DNA from: Thereva unica
Taxonomy: Eukaryota > Arthropoda > Insecta > Diptera > Therevidae
Assembly: GCA_949987705.1 (NCBI GenBank)
Contig: OX465282.1
Span: forward strand, 88,772,070 to 88,836,069
Reading direction: 5' to 3'
DNA length: 64,000 nucleotides
Numbering within the stretch: the stretch's first letter is position 1; the number at the start of each line of letters is the position of its first letter. The notes below the pieces were generated by a model. It did no database searches and was not told the origin of the DNA. It saw only the letters and a program-made list of their open reading frames with translations. The position numbers and the translations under genes were made by a program. Shown here piece by piece: positions 9,601 through 18,802 of the stretch.

Positions 9601-10641
9601 GTTCCTGAGACCGTCTGGTTCAGAGCCTGTAAGATACTCACATACGTCATTAGCATTTGTTGGAGACTTAGGGTTGTTGTTAGAGGCTAGGTGAATAGTC
9701 GTGTAGTCTTTGATTGGGGCGAGCGTAAGGGATAGGCTCGTCAGGACTACTGGTTGGGTGTTAACGTTGATGAGACCAACATACACTGTTTTTGTTCCAG
9801 TTGGCAAGAGGGAATTGGCGAGGAATACTCCTTCGCTCGGCTCGTAAGATTCGCAGAGCATTTCCTCCTCTAACCTTAGGGGAATGGGGACCACCATTTG
9901 AGACCGGCTTGGTAGGCGAATGGATTTCTCCAATGCCACGTCATATTTGCCTGAATTGGCCTCATAGTCGTTGGAGTTGTTTTCCAACCTTGAACCATCT
10001 AGAGATAGGCAGCTGGTATTCCTCTCTGAGGCTACCTGGGAGACACCCCCGGGGTTTATCTCGGCTACTACGAGTTGAGATTCCCTAGTTTGGGTTTGCT
10101 CCTGCTGCTCTCTAGTGTTTGACTTGGCGGACCCATTGCGTAATGGAATTGCAATTTCTACTGGGTTGATTTCCGTGCGAGGAAATCGCAGTGTTTGGTT
10201 TGGACCTTCGACGTTACAGTTTTTGGAAAGAAAGTCGTTTCCTAACAGACCATCGTTAGGGATTTCTTGTGTATTTTGCACAATTTGGAAGGTGCATGGG
10301 AGGGGGGCGTTTAGAATGATGTTCCCCTGACAGCTCCCTAATGTTTGTCCTTGGCCGTATGGCGTTTGTAGTGTGCATTTTTTAGTTGGATCTGGTAGGT
10401 TAGGATCCTTTAGTTTTTTATGTTTTAGTATACTGACCTCAGCGCCGGTGTCCACTGCCAGGTCGGCTTTGCCGTTAAGGCTTATATCTAGAGGAAGAGT
10501 GACGAGTGGAACATTTGGTTCGGGTGCATGAGGCCCCCCTTTGGTAATATTTTGAGGATTTATTGTCGGGCCGGGGTTTCTTGGTCCGACTGCGGGGAGT
10601 TTCCCGCTTGTTGTGATTCCCAGCGCTGTCTTTGATGACAA
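6610..10641 (-). CDS. gypsy-1 Pol: protease, reverse transcriptase, RNase H, integrase
   Basis: The frame is open from 10641 (a TTG, not a real start) to TAA at 6612-6610 and lies in the -1 frame relative to gag, so it is made as Gag-Pol by frameshifting near 10600. Numbering from 10641: protease VDTGAE (about 59-65), reverse transcriptase with YLDD (about 625), RNase H with TTDASSEALG (about 770), integrase HHCC zinc finger (HDSPFGGHQ about 1007, CKKC after it), and D-D-E core residues near 1074 (LDVVGP), 1137 (TDQGSNF) and 1168 (NGALERAH). The C-terminal region ends RLKPFYE, usual for gypsy Pol. No frame damage is seen. The 82-base overlap with gag contains the slippery site. Confidence 0.93.
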   Translation of the reverse strand: MSSKTALGITTSGKLPAVGPRNPGPTINPQNITKGGPHAPEPNVPLVTLPLDISLNGKADLAVDTGAEVSILKHKKLKDPNLPDPTKKCTLQTPYGQGQTLGSCQGNIILNAPLPCTFQIVQNTQEIPNDGLLGNDFLSKNCNVEGPNQTLRFPRTEINPVEIAIPLRNGSAKSNTREQQEQTQTRESQLVVAEINPGGVSQVASERNTSCLSLDGSRLENNSNDYEANSGKYDVALEKSIRLPSRSQMVVPIPLRLEEEMLCESYEPSEGVFLANSLLPTGTKTVYVGLINVNTQPVVLTSLSLTLAPIKDYTTIHLASNNNPKSPTNANDVCEYLTGSEPDGLRNASTPSSSNARLQSMPNNGAIPQGIPQGKRAKVKLGTNEKEIDSIRHLRYIFPDQEDPDLERETRFKQLDEELSLDHPLTADEKRSIRDLCYEYADIFHLKGDKLTYTEALRHEIPMVYDQFINQKMYRLPETQRQVINDQLKEMLDNDIVQPSKSPWNSPLLVVPKKPGPDGEKKWRVVVDFRKINEKTIGDAYPLPRIEDILDQLGHSRYFSTLDLASGYHQVLVEPQDRPKTAFSTNYGHYEFKRMPFGLKGAPATFQRLMNYVLTGLQGLECFVYLDDIVIYGKNLEDHNSKLRRIFDRLRENNLKLQPEKCQFLKKEVVYLGHVCSEKGALPDPRKTECVQNFPAPRTVRQVQSFLGLANYYRKFIPEFSKIVRPLTNLLRKGVKFSWTPKCEEAFQTVKRSLVSPPLLIYPDFEKPFNLTTDASSEALGAVLSQGIVGQDQPIAYASRTLNKAERNYSTVEKELLAIVWAVKNFRCYLMGRKFTVYTDHKPLKGVFNVKDPTTRLVRFHHKLSEYDYQIEYKPGKYNTNADALSRIPQRAEEPHTFTVEALIHQPGEPLTISPERNGNTLPPSERPKQCNAVTRAQAQKMQDEEKDELVPTAEAPNIDEGPKEIDLETEIPQPVEASKDSSSELRRKVEVITSPEEITTILKDYHDSPFGGHQGVVKTYNRVRRKYWWRHMFRDITRYIRRCKKCQTMKASRQFRMPMVITDIAEKPFEKVYLDVVGPLEETHSGNKYILTFQDNLTKFVDWYAIPNGEAQTIAQIFFDEIVTRYRIPKQIVTDQGSNFLSDLFKGVCRLLKVKKLQTSAYHPQSNGALERAHRPLIEYLRTIVDESPNNWDQFLRTAAFVYNNSVHEGTKLTPMDCLYGFIADVPSNLKRNPEPLYNHESYYHQLRYKLQKSYALARKNLLASKNRSKAYYDGNVRPLTLHVGDKVLLRNEARKHKLSQIWVGPYTVVSVPSAVNTTIKINRRLVTVHNNRLKPFYENKT

Positions 10642-12731
10642 TCGTCTACTTGGTGACCACGTCTGTGGCAGAAATCACATCTATATCTAATATTAAACAC
10701 TGACCTTGTGTTATTGGTTGCCTGTTGACGGTTATTGGGTTGGTTGGTTCCATCATTCATGGGTCGGTTGTTTGGTTGTCTATTATTATTCTGGTTAGGG
10801 GGTTGTTGGTCGGAATAGCGATAATTTCCCATAGGTTGTGACCGCGGGTCTGAGTAACGGTTGTTACCTTGGTACTGAGACCGCTGGTTGGGGTAACGAT
10901 TGTTATTGTTATTATTATATGTAGGCCCCTGGTTCTGGTAGCGATTATTACCATTATTGTATGAAGTCCCCTGGTTTCGGTAACGATTATTATTGTTATT
11001 ATATGAGGACCTTGGAGGCTCAACTGGTTGGGGGCAGTCCCTCGCGTCGTGCGAGTTGGACCGGCAAATTATGCAGAAGGGCGTGTTTTTACGTTTTAAA
11101 CAGTCTGCATAAGTATGCCCTCTGTTTCTGCAGTAGCTACAAGTGATGTTTAAGGGTTTATTTTCATTATTTGGAACGGGGCTTAAAGTTGTTACTTGGT
11201 TGGCGCTTTGTAGTGGCGCCGGCGGTATTGTTTGTATTGTGTTTGCTGGGTTTGTGGGTGGGGCGTATGTTGTGTACATTACCTGTGGGCTTATCGGGCT
11301 TTGAAGTGTTGTTTGCGGCATGGTCGGTGCGGGCGGGGCGGTGTACTGAGTGTGTTGGTTCGGCGTATTTGTTAGGGTCATTTGGTAAATGTTTTCCGAC
11401 TTAGGGATAGGGACTGTTTGTCCATAAGGGTTGTATGCCGGTTGAGGCACTGTCATTTGATAGGAGGCATAAATAGAATTTTGTTGTAGCTTCTCCATAT
11501 CTAGTGCCTTTTGGGTTAGGCTGTCAAGTGTATCCTCTCCCAGAGTTAGTAGGTACTGGCAGAGGTGGGGGTTAGTAACCCCACTCCGCAGGGCATTTTT
11601 TGTGAAATCTTGCAGTTGGGCCTTTACGGCCGGTGCTGCCATCGCACCATATTTAGTGGTGGCCGCCTCTTCGCATAGCGACAACTGCTGTTTGATTCTA
11701 GTGGTATAGGCCGTGAGCGGCTCTAAGGGGAACTGGCGTAATTGAATTAATTTATTGACCAGTTCTTGATATGTTTCCCTGGGAAGATAAGTCCTGTTTA
11801 GGAGGTTTTCTGCCTCCTCAAAAGTGGCAGGTTGGGAGGAGGCAATTAACTGGTAGGCCTCTCCCCGAAGCCTAGTTGGATAAATTTGAATGAAGGCGGC
11901 TTTTTCTTGTTCTGTCAGGCACTGTAGTACCCGACGGCAACAGCCTAGGAACATTTGTAGTTCAGTTGCCATCGTTGGGTTTTGGCCGCCAGAGAATAAA
12001 GGGACTAGTTGGGCCGTTAATTTGGCGACTTTAATATATTCGTCGGCCATGGCTGTATGGGATTCTTTTTGTAGTAAAGATTTAACAAGACGACTGTCTT
12101 GAAAGGTCGCCTCCTCTTCCTCTAGGAGGGACAAGGATCGGGTTGAGAGATCGACCCAATCCGCGAGAAGGTCTATGGGCGCGTAATCGGGCTCAGGCGG
12201 TTCTGTGTTATTTGTATTACTTTCACAATTGTCCCTATCCTCTATGCTAAACTTATCTACTACCTCAAGGGGGCGTGGGAGACTATTTTTGAAATTGAGG
12301 AGGTCCTGTTTAAATTTTAGGGCCTCCTCTTTGAATGCTTCTATTTTAGCCTTTCTTTCTAGGCTGGCCCTTTGGATTTGTTTATCCACGGCCTCAAAGT
12401 GAACTATATTAAATTTTCCTGTCTCCTGCGCCCGCTTAAGTATGTAATCTAATCTTGAAGTTAAACCTACTTGTTTCTCTCCTTCTCCTAGGATTGTCCC
12501 ACTTCGGAGACGTCTGGGGGATGTTTGGGGTGTTTCTGATGGGTTGGATGTTGATTGGAGTGCAGATAGTGGTGTTGAAGTCCCTCGCTGAGTGACCTGG
12601 CAGGATGCTGGGGTGTCGGTGGTTCCTGATGAAGTAGAGGGGCCTGGAGTGGTTAAGTCCCTCGATGGTTGGTGGTCCCTCGGAGGGGGAGTCTTGGTGT
12701 TGTTGTTTTCCCCTTGTTGGCCCTCTGACAT
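10560..12731 (-). CDS. gypsy-1 Gag with three CCHC zinc knuckles
   Basis: A real ATG at 12731 opens a 723-residue frame ending TAA at 10560. The N-terminal 80 residues are rich in Thr, Pro and Ser, and the middle (about 220-440) fits a capsid region. Zinc knuckles of the CX2CX4HX4C type lie near residues 529-542 (CSYCRNRGHTYADC), 552-565 (CIICRSNSHDARDC) and 683-696 (CDFCHRRGHQVDDC). Between the second and third is a low-complexity block of Asn, Tyr, Arg and Gln with repeated NNRYxNQG-like units, probably an RNA-binding linker made by tandem duplication of AAC-rich codons. Gag forms the particle and packages element RNA. The frame is undamaged. Confidence 0.9.
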   Translation of the reverse strand: MSEGQQGENNNTKTPPPRDHQPSRDLTTPGPSTSSGTTDTPASCQVTQRGTSTPLSALQSTSNPSETPQTSPRRLRSGTILGEGEKQVGLTSRLDYILKRAQETGKFNIVHFEAVDKQIQRASLERKAKIEAFKEEALKFKQDLLNFKNSLPRPLEVVDKFSIEDRDNCESNTNNTEPPEPDYAPIDLLADWVDLSTRSLSLLEEEEATFQDSRLVKSLLQKESHTAMADEYIKVAKLTAQLVPLFSGGQNPTMATELQMFLGCCRRVLQCLTEQEKAAFIQIYPTRLRGEAYQLIASSQPATFEEAENLLNRTYLPRETYQELVNKLIQLRQFPLEPLTAYTTRIKQQLSLCEEAATTKYGAMAAPAVKAQLQDFTKNALRSGVTNPHLCQYLLTLGEDTLDSLTQKALDMEKLQQNSIYASYQMTVPQPAYNPYGQTVPIPKSENIYQMTLTNTPNQHTQYTAPPAPTMPQTTLQSPISPQVMYTTYAPPTNPANTIQTIPPAPLQSANQVTTLSPVPNNENKPLNITCSYCRNRGHTYADCLKRKNTPFCIICRSNSHDARDCPQPVEPPRSSYNNNNNRYRNQGTSYNNGNNRYQNQGPTYNNNNNNRYPNQRSQYQGNNRYSDPRSQPMGNYRYSDQQPPNQNNNRQPNNRPMNDGTNQPNNRQQATNNTRSVFNIRYRCDFCHRRGHQVDDCHQRQRWESQQAGNSPQSDQETPARQ
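10565..10605 (-). promoter_or_regulatory. -1 ribosomal frameshift site of gypsy-1 (GGGAAAC plus possible stem)
   Basis: The heptamer GGGAAAC (10605-10599) is read in the gag frame as G-GGA-AAC, the X-XXY-YYZ arrangement needed for a -1 slip; pol is in exactly that frame. After an 8-base spacer, GTCGG (10590-10586) can pair with CCGAC (10569-10565). The heptamer is 37 bases upstream of the gag stop. The five-pair stem is short, so the structural half of the signal is less certain than the heptamer. Confidence 0.75.
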
Positions 12732-12987
12732 AGGGCGTCTCCTGGGCAGGGATGAAGCCCACTAAAAGTCCCGCGATGTAGAAACTTTAGGGGGGTGAGC
12801 GCGTGCTCGCCTGGAGCAGAGGCACCGTGGTTGTACACCCCCGAGCGAAGATTCGTTGGAGGATCTGGGAATTTTTATGCGCTGTAGTTAGACGCTAATA
12901 CTGCCCCCAAGTTAGGCTCAGCCTTGGGTTAGAGGTCAATGGAGCCTTGACCAGCAGTACTAACACCTTTGTTGTTTGCGCACCCAG
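12732..12987 (-). other. gypsy-1 leader between primer site and gag
   Basis: About 256 bases of untranslated leader. I see no ORF of note. It should contain packaging signals, but none can be recognised by eye. Confidence 0.6.
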
Positions 12988-13005
12988 ATCCTACCGGCTG
13001 CGCCA
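12988..13005 (-). other. gypsy-1 primer-binding site (tRNA-Ser-like)
   Basis: On the minus strand TGGCGCAGCCGGTAGGAT starts two bases after the LTR end. TGGCGCAG followed by GGTAGGAT resembles the primer site of 17.6/297-type elements, which use tRNA-Ser. The start is secure; the tRNA assignment rests on recollection of that family. Confidence 0.7.
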
Positions 13006-13621
13006 ATTGTTATATATAAAATATATAAGTTGTATAATAATAACTCACACAACCCTCCAACCAGGGTGTTAACCGTTAACCAATTGTCATATAAAAATAT
13101 AAACTCACCACACTTGTTATATAATGAAAGCAACACACTTTATTTGTTTTTTTTTTTGTTTAAATTCTTATATTTCACTGGTTTCCTTTTCATTTATTTT
13201 ACGAATGATTTCACAATAACTAATACAATTTTTTTTTTTTTATTTTTTCTTAGCGGTTACAGACAACAAAAAAAAAGATATTTCACCTTATCATTATTTA
13301 ATTTATGTTCACCCTGTTCTCCATATTTACAAGTCACAGCAAAAAAAATTTGTTTTTTACTTTCATTTATTATTTTCAAATTTCCATCATCCGCTTTTTA
13401 AATTATTCGAAAAATGCATTTAAAAAATCATCAATTTATTAAATATTGCAACTGGAAGATCAGAGGTGGTTCGTATTATTTTTCTTTATATATTTTTTTT
13501 TTTAATTATTGGTTTATTTTAATTTTTTATTACCTTAAAACTATTCAATTTAATTTTTTGTGTGGCCTTTTTAAGTGGTTTACTTAATTTATTCAGTTTT
13601 AACTACCACAAAAAAAACAAT

Positions 13622-13724
13622 TTTCTCAAATAAAAATTTTTATACTTATTATTTTTTTTTGTAAATTTGTTTCTTCAAATAAAAATTTTTATACTTATTA
13701 TTTTTTTTAGTAAATTTGTTTCTT
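13622..13724. repeat. Two-copy AT-rich tandem repeat in the gypsy-1 LTR
   Basis: A unit of about 50 bases containing AAATAAAAATTTTTATACTT and ending in GTAAATTTGTTTCTT occurs twice back to back with only one or two differences. It is a recent local duplication inside the LTR. Confidence 0.75.
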
Positions 13725-13856
13725 GTTAAGTTAAAGCACAGTTGATGTTTTTCTAAATTTTTATAACTCACACTTAACTTTTCAAAAATCAATTTTTAAT
13801 ACTTAAGTAAATATGTTTGTTTTTTTTTCTTTATAATTATAATAAGTCACGCGAAG

Positions 13857-14100
13857 CCGCGCCCGCCGGCGATCGTGGATTTTTACAACACTTCCTTATT
13901 AAAAAATCACCGCCATATTTTTTTATTCTTACGCGCCCGCTGGCGTCAATGGTTAAAACAACACTTTTTTGAAAATTGTAGACGCGCCCGTCGCGGATCG
14001 TAGTTTAGACAAGACTCTCTTAATAATATTATCGACGCGCCCGCCGCCGCTTGTGGATAGAACAACACTTAACTACTTAAAATTTTCACCCGCCGGTGGT
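13857..14100. repeat. CpG-rich tandem units (about 52 bp) in the gypsy-1 LTR
   Basis: The motif ACGCGCCCG(C/T)(C/T/G)GG-like recurs at about 13857, 13931, 13982, 14034 and 14088, followed each time by an A/T-rich half with AACA(A)CACTT or ACAAGACTCT. Spacing is 74, 51, 52 and 54. The GC-rich cores stand out sharply from the AT-rich LTR. In LTRs such arrays are usually protein-binding or enhancer units; that role is inferred. Confidence 0.7.
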
Positions 14101-14461
14101 GGCATGGAAAAATTGTCCACCGGCTGGGAAAAACTCGCCCTTGAATTTGTTCCCACCTGCGCAACTTGCTTACCGCGCGTTTCTCACGCGGCGCATTGCA
14201 AGTTGCGCTTGATTATTGTTGGGTGGGTCAAATTACGTTCAAGAAAGTCAAAGTCAAGATCACTGTTTGCCAGAAAAGCTTGGGAAGGGTGCAAAGGTAA
14301 TTGCGCACCTTGCAAATCTCACAAAATGCGCGCGGATTAGGTTACGTCTGGAACATTTGTTGAAGTGGAATTTTGTACGTTGAAGATTTGTCCGTTAAGG
14401 AATTTTGTACATTTGAAAATGGAAATTAGATAATTATTTTCCGTTTAGGATTTGTTGTTCG

Positions 14462-14520
14462 CAGGGAGCTCATATTGCATCAAACTCATTAACTGCGAAT
14501 TTGATGTAGAAGGCTCCCTG
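14462..14520. repeat. Hairpin in the gypsy-1 LTR
   Basis: CAGGGAGC (14462-14469) pairs exactly with GCTCCCTG (14513-14520), and inside it CATCAAA pairs with TTTGATG (14500-14506), leaving a 15-base loop and two unpaired shoulders. It lies in the outer part of the LTR, the U3 side in minus orientation. Confidence 0.7.
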
Positions 14521-14596
14521 TATGAAAGTATATGGGAATTTGTCTAAGGGCTCCGTTTTTCACCGAGAGAGACCCTTACAAATTCTGTATGTAACA

Positions 14597-15058
14597 GTTT
14601 TGTAAACCCGCGTCGGTTGTAAAACACAATTTCTGGTGCAAACAATAAGTGAAATTTTATTATTGAAGTAATGCTGTTGAATAATTATTTTAATGTACAG
14701 TGTAGGACTAAAGTCTACATATGTATATTTTATGAACTATGCTGTATGTAGACTTTTGTCATGATATTGTTTTTTTATATTTGTATATTTCTCTGATGTA
14801 GGAGTGAAATAGTTTGTGTTTCTTTTTCTTTAAATAAAGCGAACTGCCGAGCTGCATCACTAATTTTTCTCCAAAATTAAATGTGTATGTAGACTTTAGT
14901 CTTTTACTGTTTTATGTAGACTAAATTCCTTCACTGTATCTCTCTCCCCGCACCCAGTGCTAGACATCGCCGGCGTTGCAGCACTTGTCGGCCAGCTGAT
15001 GGGAGCTGTCTTGTTTTAGCAGGCATAACACTGCAACAAAATTGTTCCCGTTAGCCCC
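14597..15058. other. Spacer with a 16-bp inverted repeat
   Basis: There is no coding signal. GACTAAAGTCTACATA (14706-14721) is matched exactly in reverse by TATGTAGACTTTAGTC (14886-14901), and a third partial copy lies near 14744-14760. The arrangement suggests a small fold-back element of about 200 bp. The 3' part (from about 14940) may already be the 5' UTR of the non-LTR copy that follows. Confidence 0.5.
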
Positions 15059-18000
15059 AATGGTTGCTTCGCCGGTGGAGTCAGCTACAAATGAGGTCAT
15101 GGACCTTGCGCAGGAGATGCCCCAAAACAAAAACAGAGACTTTTCTTTTGTTTTTTGCAATATTAGGGTATTAGGGGTCTCCTTACGAACTTCACACATG
15201 TGATGTGCCACCTACACATCCACGCCCCGGCTATTCTCGCACTAAGCGAAACTCAAGTCACCGATACTAATCTCGATCGATTTCAGGTGACTGGGTATAG
15301 CTTAGTGCACAATTTCTCCGACCATAGGGGTGCCGCCATGTATGTTAGGAATGACGTGGCTCTACAGAAGGTGCACAATAGTACATCTTCTGAATTCAAT
15401 TACATATGGGCTAAAATAATTCTTCGTAGCCACGTCATATTCTTCTGTTTTCTTTACAGAAGTCCTAATATAAGTAATGATGCCTCGACGTTAGCCTTCG
15501 ATGCTTATCCGAACGAATCTCCGGATTTTTACTTTCCCATCCGGAGTGTGAAATCATTGTTGCGGGTGATTTTAACGTTCATAATACCAATTGGCTAAAT
15601 TACTCAAATGGCACCAGTGTTTCTGGTAAAGACGCCGAGCTCTTTGCAGATATAAACAATTTACACCAAATCGTGAATTGTCCGACACGAGTTCCGGATG
15701 TTGAAGGTCACGGAGCTCATCTGCTTGACCTATTCCTTACCACACATCCATCTCGATACTCCGTCGAGGTTAGCTCACCCCTTGGCAACTCGGACCACAG
15801 GCCAGTCAGGGCTAATTTCCCATATCCATCCTCCACCCCAACCAGCACAGTCCCCAAAAGAACTGTCTGGCACTATGGGAAAGCCAACTGGTTGGGACTT
15901 ATTCGCTTTTTCCAAGCAACCGACTGGAATTTGTGTTTCCGAGGTACCAGTGCGAACTATGCTGCGCTCTGTATTACTAAAATAATACGGGCAGGAATGT
16001 GTTTGTTCATTCCTCATTCTACTAAATCTATAAAGCCTAGGCCAAATAGATGGTTCAATGGTGAGTGTATGAACACAATTAACGCTAAAGAAGCCGCCTA
16101 TAGAGCGTACAAACGTTCCCCAAACGAGTCACTTCGGCGTGAGTATATGAAATCAAGGAACTCCTGTAACTCCATCATCAGGAAGGTCAAAGCGTCATTC
16201 GACGACAAGTTGAGAAACAAGATCCTCAACACACGCGCAGGCAGCAAAAACTTCTGGTCCTTGGTAACTTCCATCAAGAAGAATTTTACGTCTTCCACAA
16301 CCCCTTCATTTATTTATGGAGGAAAGGTGACAGCAGAAAGCAAATCCAAGGCCGACTTATTGGCATCTCTGTTCGCCTCTAATTCTTCCTTACCCGAAAC
16401 TGATACGCTAACCCCGCGAACGCAACGCCCATTCAATGGACGGAATTTTCTTCAGGACTCGAGAGGTGTACAAATGTCTCAAAGTGCTCGACGTCAATAA
16501 ATCCACTGCCCCCGACAATATCCCCCCTATGGTACTCAATAAATGTGCCTCACCTCTGGCAAAACCTCTGCGCAAACTCTTCGCCCTGTCCTACTTCTGC
16601 GGAGTTTATCCAAACTCTTGGAAACTCGCTCATGTTCAGCCCATTCCCAAAAAAGGTGAAGCCAGCGACCCTTTAAACTACCGCCCAATAGCAATTACTC
16701 CTGTTCTCTCCAAAATCATGGAGACAATAATCAACAGAAGGCTGATGATCTGGAATCCAACCAAATTTTACACGACAGGCAGTACGGCTTTAGACCGAAA
16801 AGATCTACTGGCGACCTTCTTGTGTGTCTGACTGAGGCCCTCAACCAAAACATCCATCACTTCGGTGAGTCTGGTCTTGTTGCTCTAGATATTTCCAAGG
16901 CTTTCGACAGAGTATGGCATCCCGCTCTGTTGTCTAAACTCCAAGCTATTGGTATCAACTCAGTTCTAAAGAACTGGATTGAGAGCTTTCTTTCTAGCCG
17001 TTCAATCAAGGTAGTATTGGATGGCGTCGCATCCAAACCTCATTCCATCTCGGCCGGCGTCCCCCAAGGCTCTATTCTCTCACCTACACTCTTTCTCATA
17101 TTTATTAATCACCTGCAACCCACTTCACAGTTTCGCCGATGACGGTACTCTGCGTTACTCCCACACCTTCGATAATACAAGACAAGCGCGTGCCAGACCT
17201 TGTCCCGTAGACCGTGAACTCGTGTCCAATTCTATTAACGAGGTCATTGAATTCATTCTTGCTTGGGGCCGCAAGAATTGTGTCGAATTCAACGCAACCA
17301 AAACAAAGTACTGTCTTATCTCTACAAAAACCTGCACCACCCGTCCCTCTATCTCAGTGGACAAAAAGAATGTAATGGCTGACCCATCTCTTAACATCCT
17401 AGGCGTAACCTTATCATCAGATCTGCGATGGAATAATCACATATTCCAAATCGCCAAACAAGCTTTCCAATGCCTGAGATTCCTCAAGAGATGCAAGTTC
17501 CTCCTCCAGTCAACTGCTCTGGCTACAATATACAAGTCCTACATTCGGCCCCGCCGTGAATACAACTCGTATATTTGGGCGGGCGCCCCAAAAACCACCT
17601 TGGCTTGGCTGGGCAAGGTGCAAAATCGCGCCATCAAACTCATTGGCGATAGCACCCTTTGCTCCTCCATCGACTCTTTAAGCCACCGTAGGAATGTTGC
17701 AGCACTTAGCAAATTTTACCGCTATTACCATAGCGAGTGTTCCACCGAAATTAGAAACCTCCTGCCTACACGGCAATCTTTTTCCCGCAACACAAGACTA
17801 GCCAACTCGGCTCACTCCTTCACCCTTCTGCCCTCCCCTTCGCGCACATTACGTTTTAGTAGTTCGTTTATAAATAGAAAAACTCGATTGTGGAACTCTC
17901 TTCCGCAGTCAGTGTTTCCGAATTCATATAACATCTCAGAGTTCAAACGCAAGGTTCATAGACATCTACTCACGCACCCCCCAGACCCCTAACCTATCCC

Positions 18001-18123
18001 TTCTCCTCTATCCTTCAAAGCAAGCTTACTATACTAGAGACTGGCCATGACTCGAACGACATGACAAACTAGTAGTACAAAGGGTAATTCCTAAGCTTGA
18101 CTTTACCAAATAAAAAAAAAAAA
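15059..18123 (+). pseudogene. Non-LTR retrotransposon family A, copy 1 (decayed)
   Basis: An APE-type endonuclease and reverse transcriptase frame in several pieces. ATG at 15059 begins a frame that shifts near 15170; endonuclease motifs follow (LALSETQVTD near 15240; the GDFN region shifts frame near 15565), then SDHRPV, RT motifs (MVLNKCASPLAKPL, LVALDISKAFDRVWH, GVPQGSILSP, FADDGT near 17137) and the C-terminal RLWNSLP...FKRKVHRHLL block ending TAA near 17992. A poly-A run of 12 bases (18112-18123) marks the 3' end. At least four frameshifts make it dead. The GVPQGSILSP and C-terminal motifs put it in the CR1/Jockey-like assemblage. Three more copies are in this window (46305, 49488 and 51704). 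Confidence 0.88.
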
Positions 18124-18802
18124 TTCCGGTCTTCGTGTAAGAATTAATTACTGAAAAATTATTAAGCATCGGATTTCAGAATAATAGTGATAATATTGAT
18201 ACTATGGGCCACGGAAGCTTCAGAAGCTTCGGAAAAGCTTCAATTTCCAGCTTCAGTTGCGTTTCTTCCACAACAAAATATCAGAGCGAAGCGCTTCTGA
18301 TCGGTATGCCTTTTTAGCGCTTCAGAATCTGTTCAAAAGATGCCGCACCTGTATAAACAAGGATGTCAATTAAAATGTCAAAGTCAATTTTCAAGAATAT
18401 TTATTTAAAAAAAAATTAAATTCAAAAACAAGTACAGGACCCAACCCCCCTACCCCATTCCATTCACACTCTTACATGCGTTTTAAATATTTTTACTCCC
18501 ATATATTTTTTTCGCGCAGTCAGCGAAAAATTTAGAGGGAGCAATGGTCAATACGCTTTGAAGATCGATTGTAATCTGAATTTAATGCTCCGCGATATTT
18601 TTTGGAAGGTCACAATAGATTTTGGTGGGGAACGCTATTGTGAATAACGTTCTCTGCTATGTATTGATTGATATTAATAGAAATTGGCTATCAGTTATGT
18701 AAGCTGTAAGAAGTAATTTTAATTTACTTATTTACAGCTGTGATGGCCGTCTTTGCTTTCGATGTAAGTCTGTTTTTATGCTTTCTTTTAATAACTTTAG
18801 AA
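18124..18802. other. Unassigned stretch
   Basis: There is no supportable gene. Around 18208-18265 the palindrome GAAGCTTC recurs several times with variants. The rest is AT-rich with no repeat partner that I can see in this window. Confidence 0.4.

Larger units (their letters stand above)
6563..14596 (-). mobile_element. Ty3/gypsy retrotransposon (gypsy-1), 5' LTR to end of pol
   Basis: Reading leftwards: LTR (14596-13008), two spacer bases, primer-binding site (13005-12988), leader, gag (12731-10560), -1 frameshift site, pro-pol (to 6610) and about 47 bases of 3' UTR before the BEL element interrupts. Both long frames are open, so the copy was probably intact when BEL arrived. There is no envelope frame between pol and the BEL LTR; anything further downstream, including the 3' LTR, lies left of the window. 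The gag with three CCHC knuckles and the primer site resemble the 17.6/297 group of insect gypsy elements, judged by eye. Confidence 0.87.
13008..14596 (-). repeat. 5' LTR of gypsy-1 (about 1.59 kb)
   Basis: On the minus strand the LTR ends TATATAACA, two bases before the primer site, and the best matching start is TGTTACATAC at 14596, giving TGTTA/TAACA ends. The interior is very AT-rich with long T runs, but 13857-14100 holds CpG-rich tandem units, 13622-13724 holds two copies of an AT-rich unit of about 50 bp, and 14462-14520 forms a hairpin. ORFs in the T-rich part are compositional. The left border is firm; the right border is inferred. Confidence 0.6.

Noticed and set aside
12976..13401. 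141-codon plus-strand ORF
   Set aside because: It lies in T-rich LTR sequence, and its Phe/Leu/Ile-heavy translation is compositional.
18205..18265. Heat-shock element cluster (GAAGCTTC words)
   Set aside because: TTC and GAA are separated by one base and not two at the key junction, so the pentamer phase is wrong. No gene follows.
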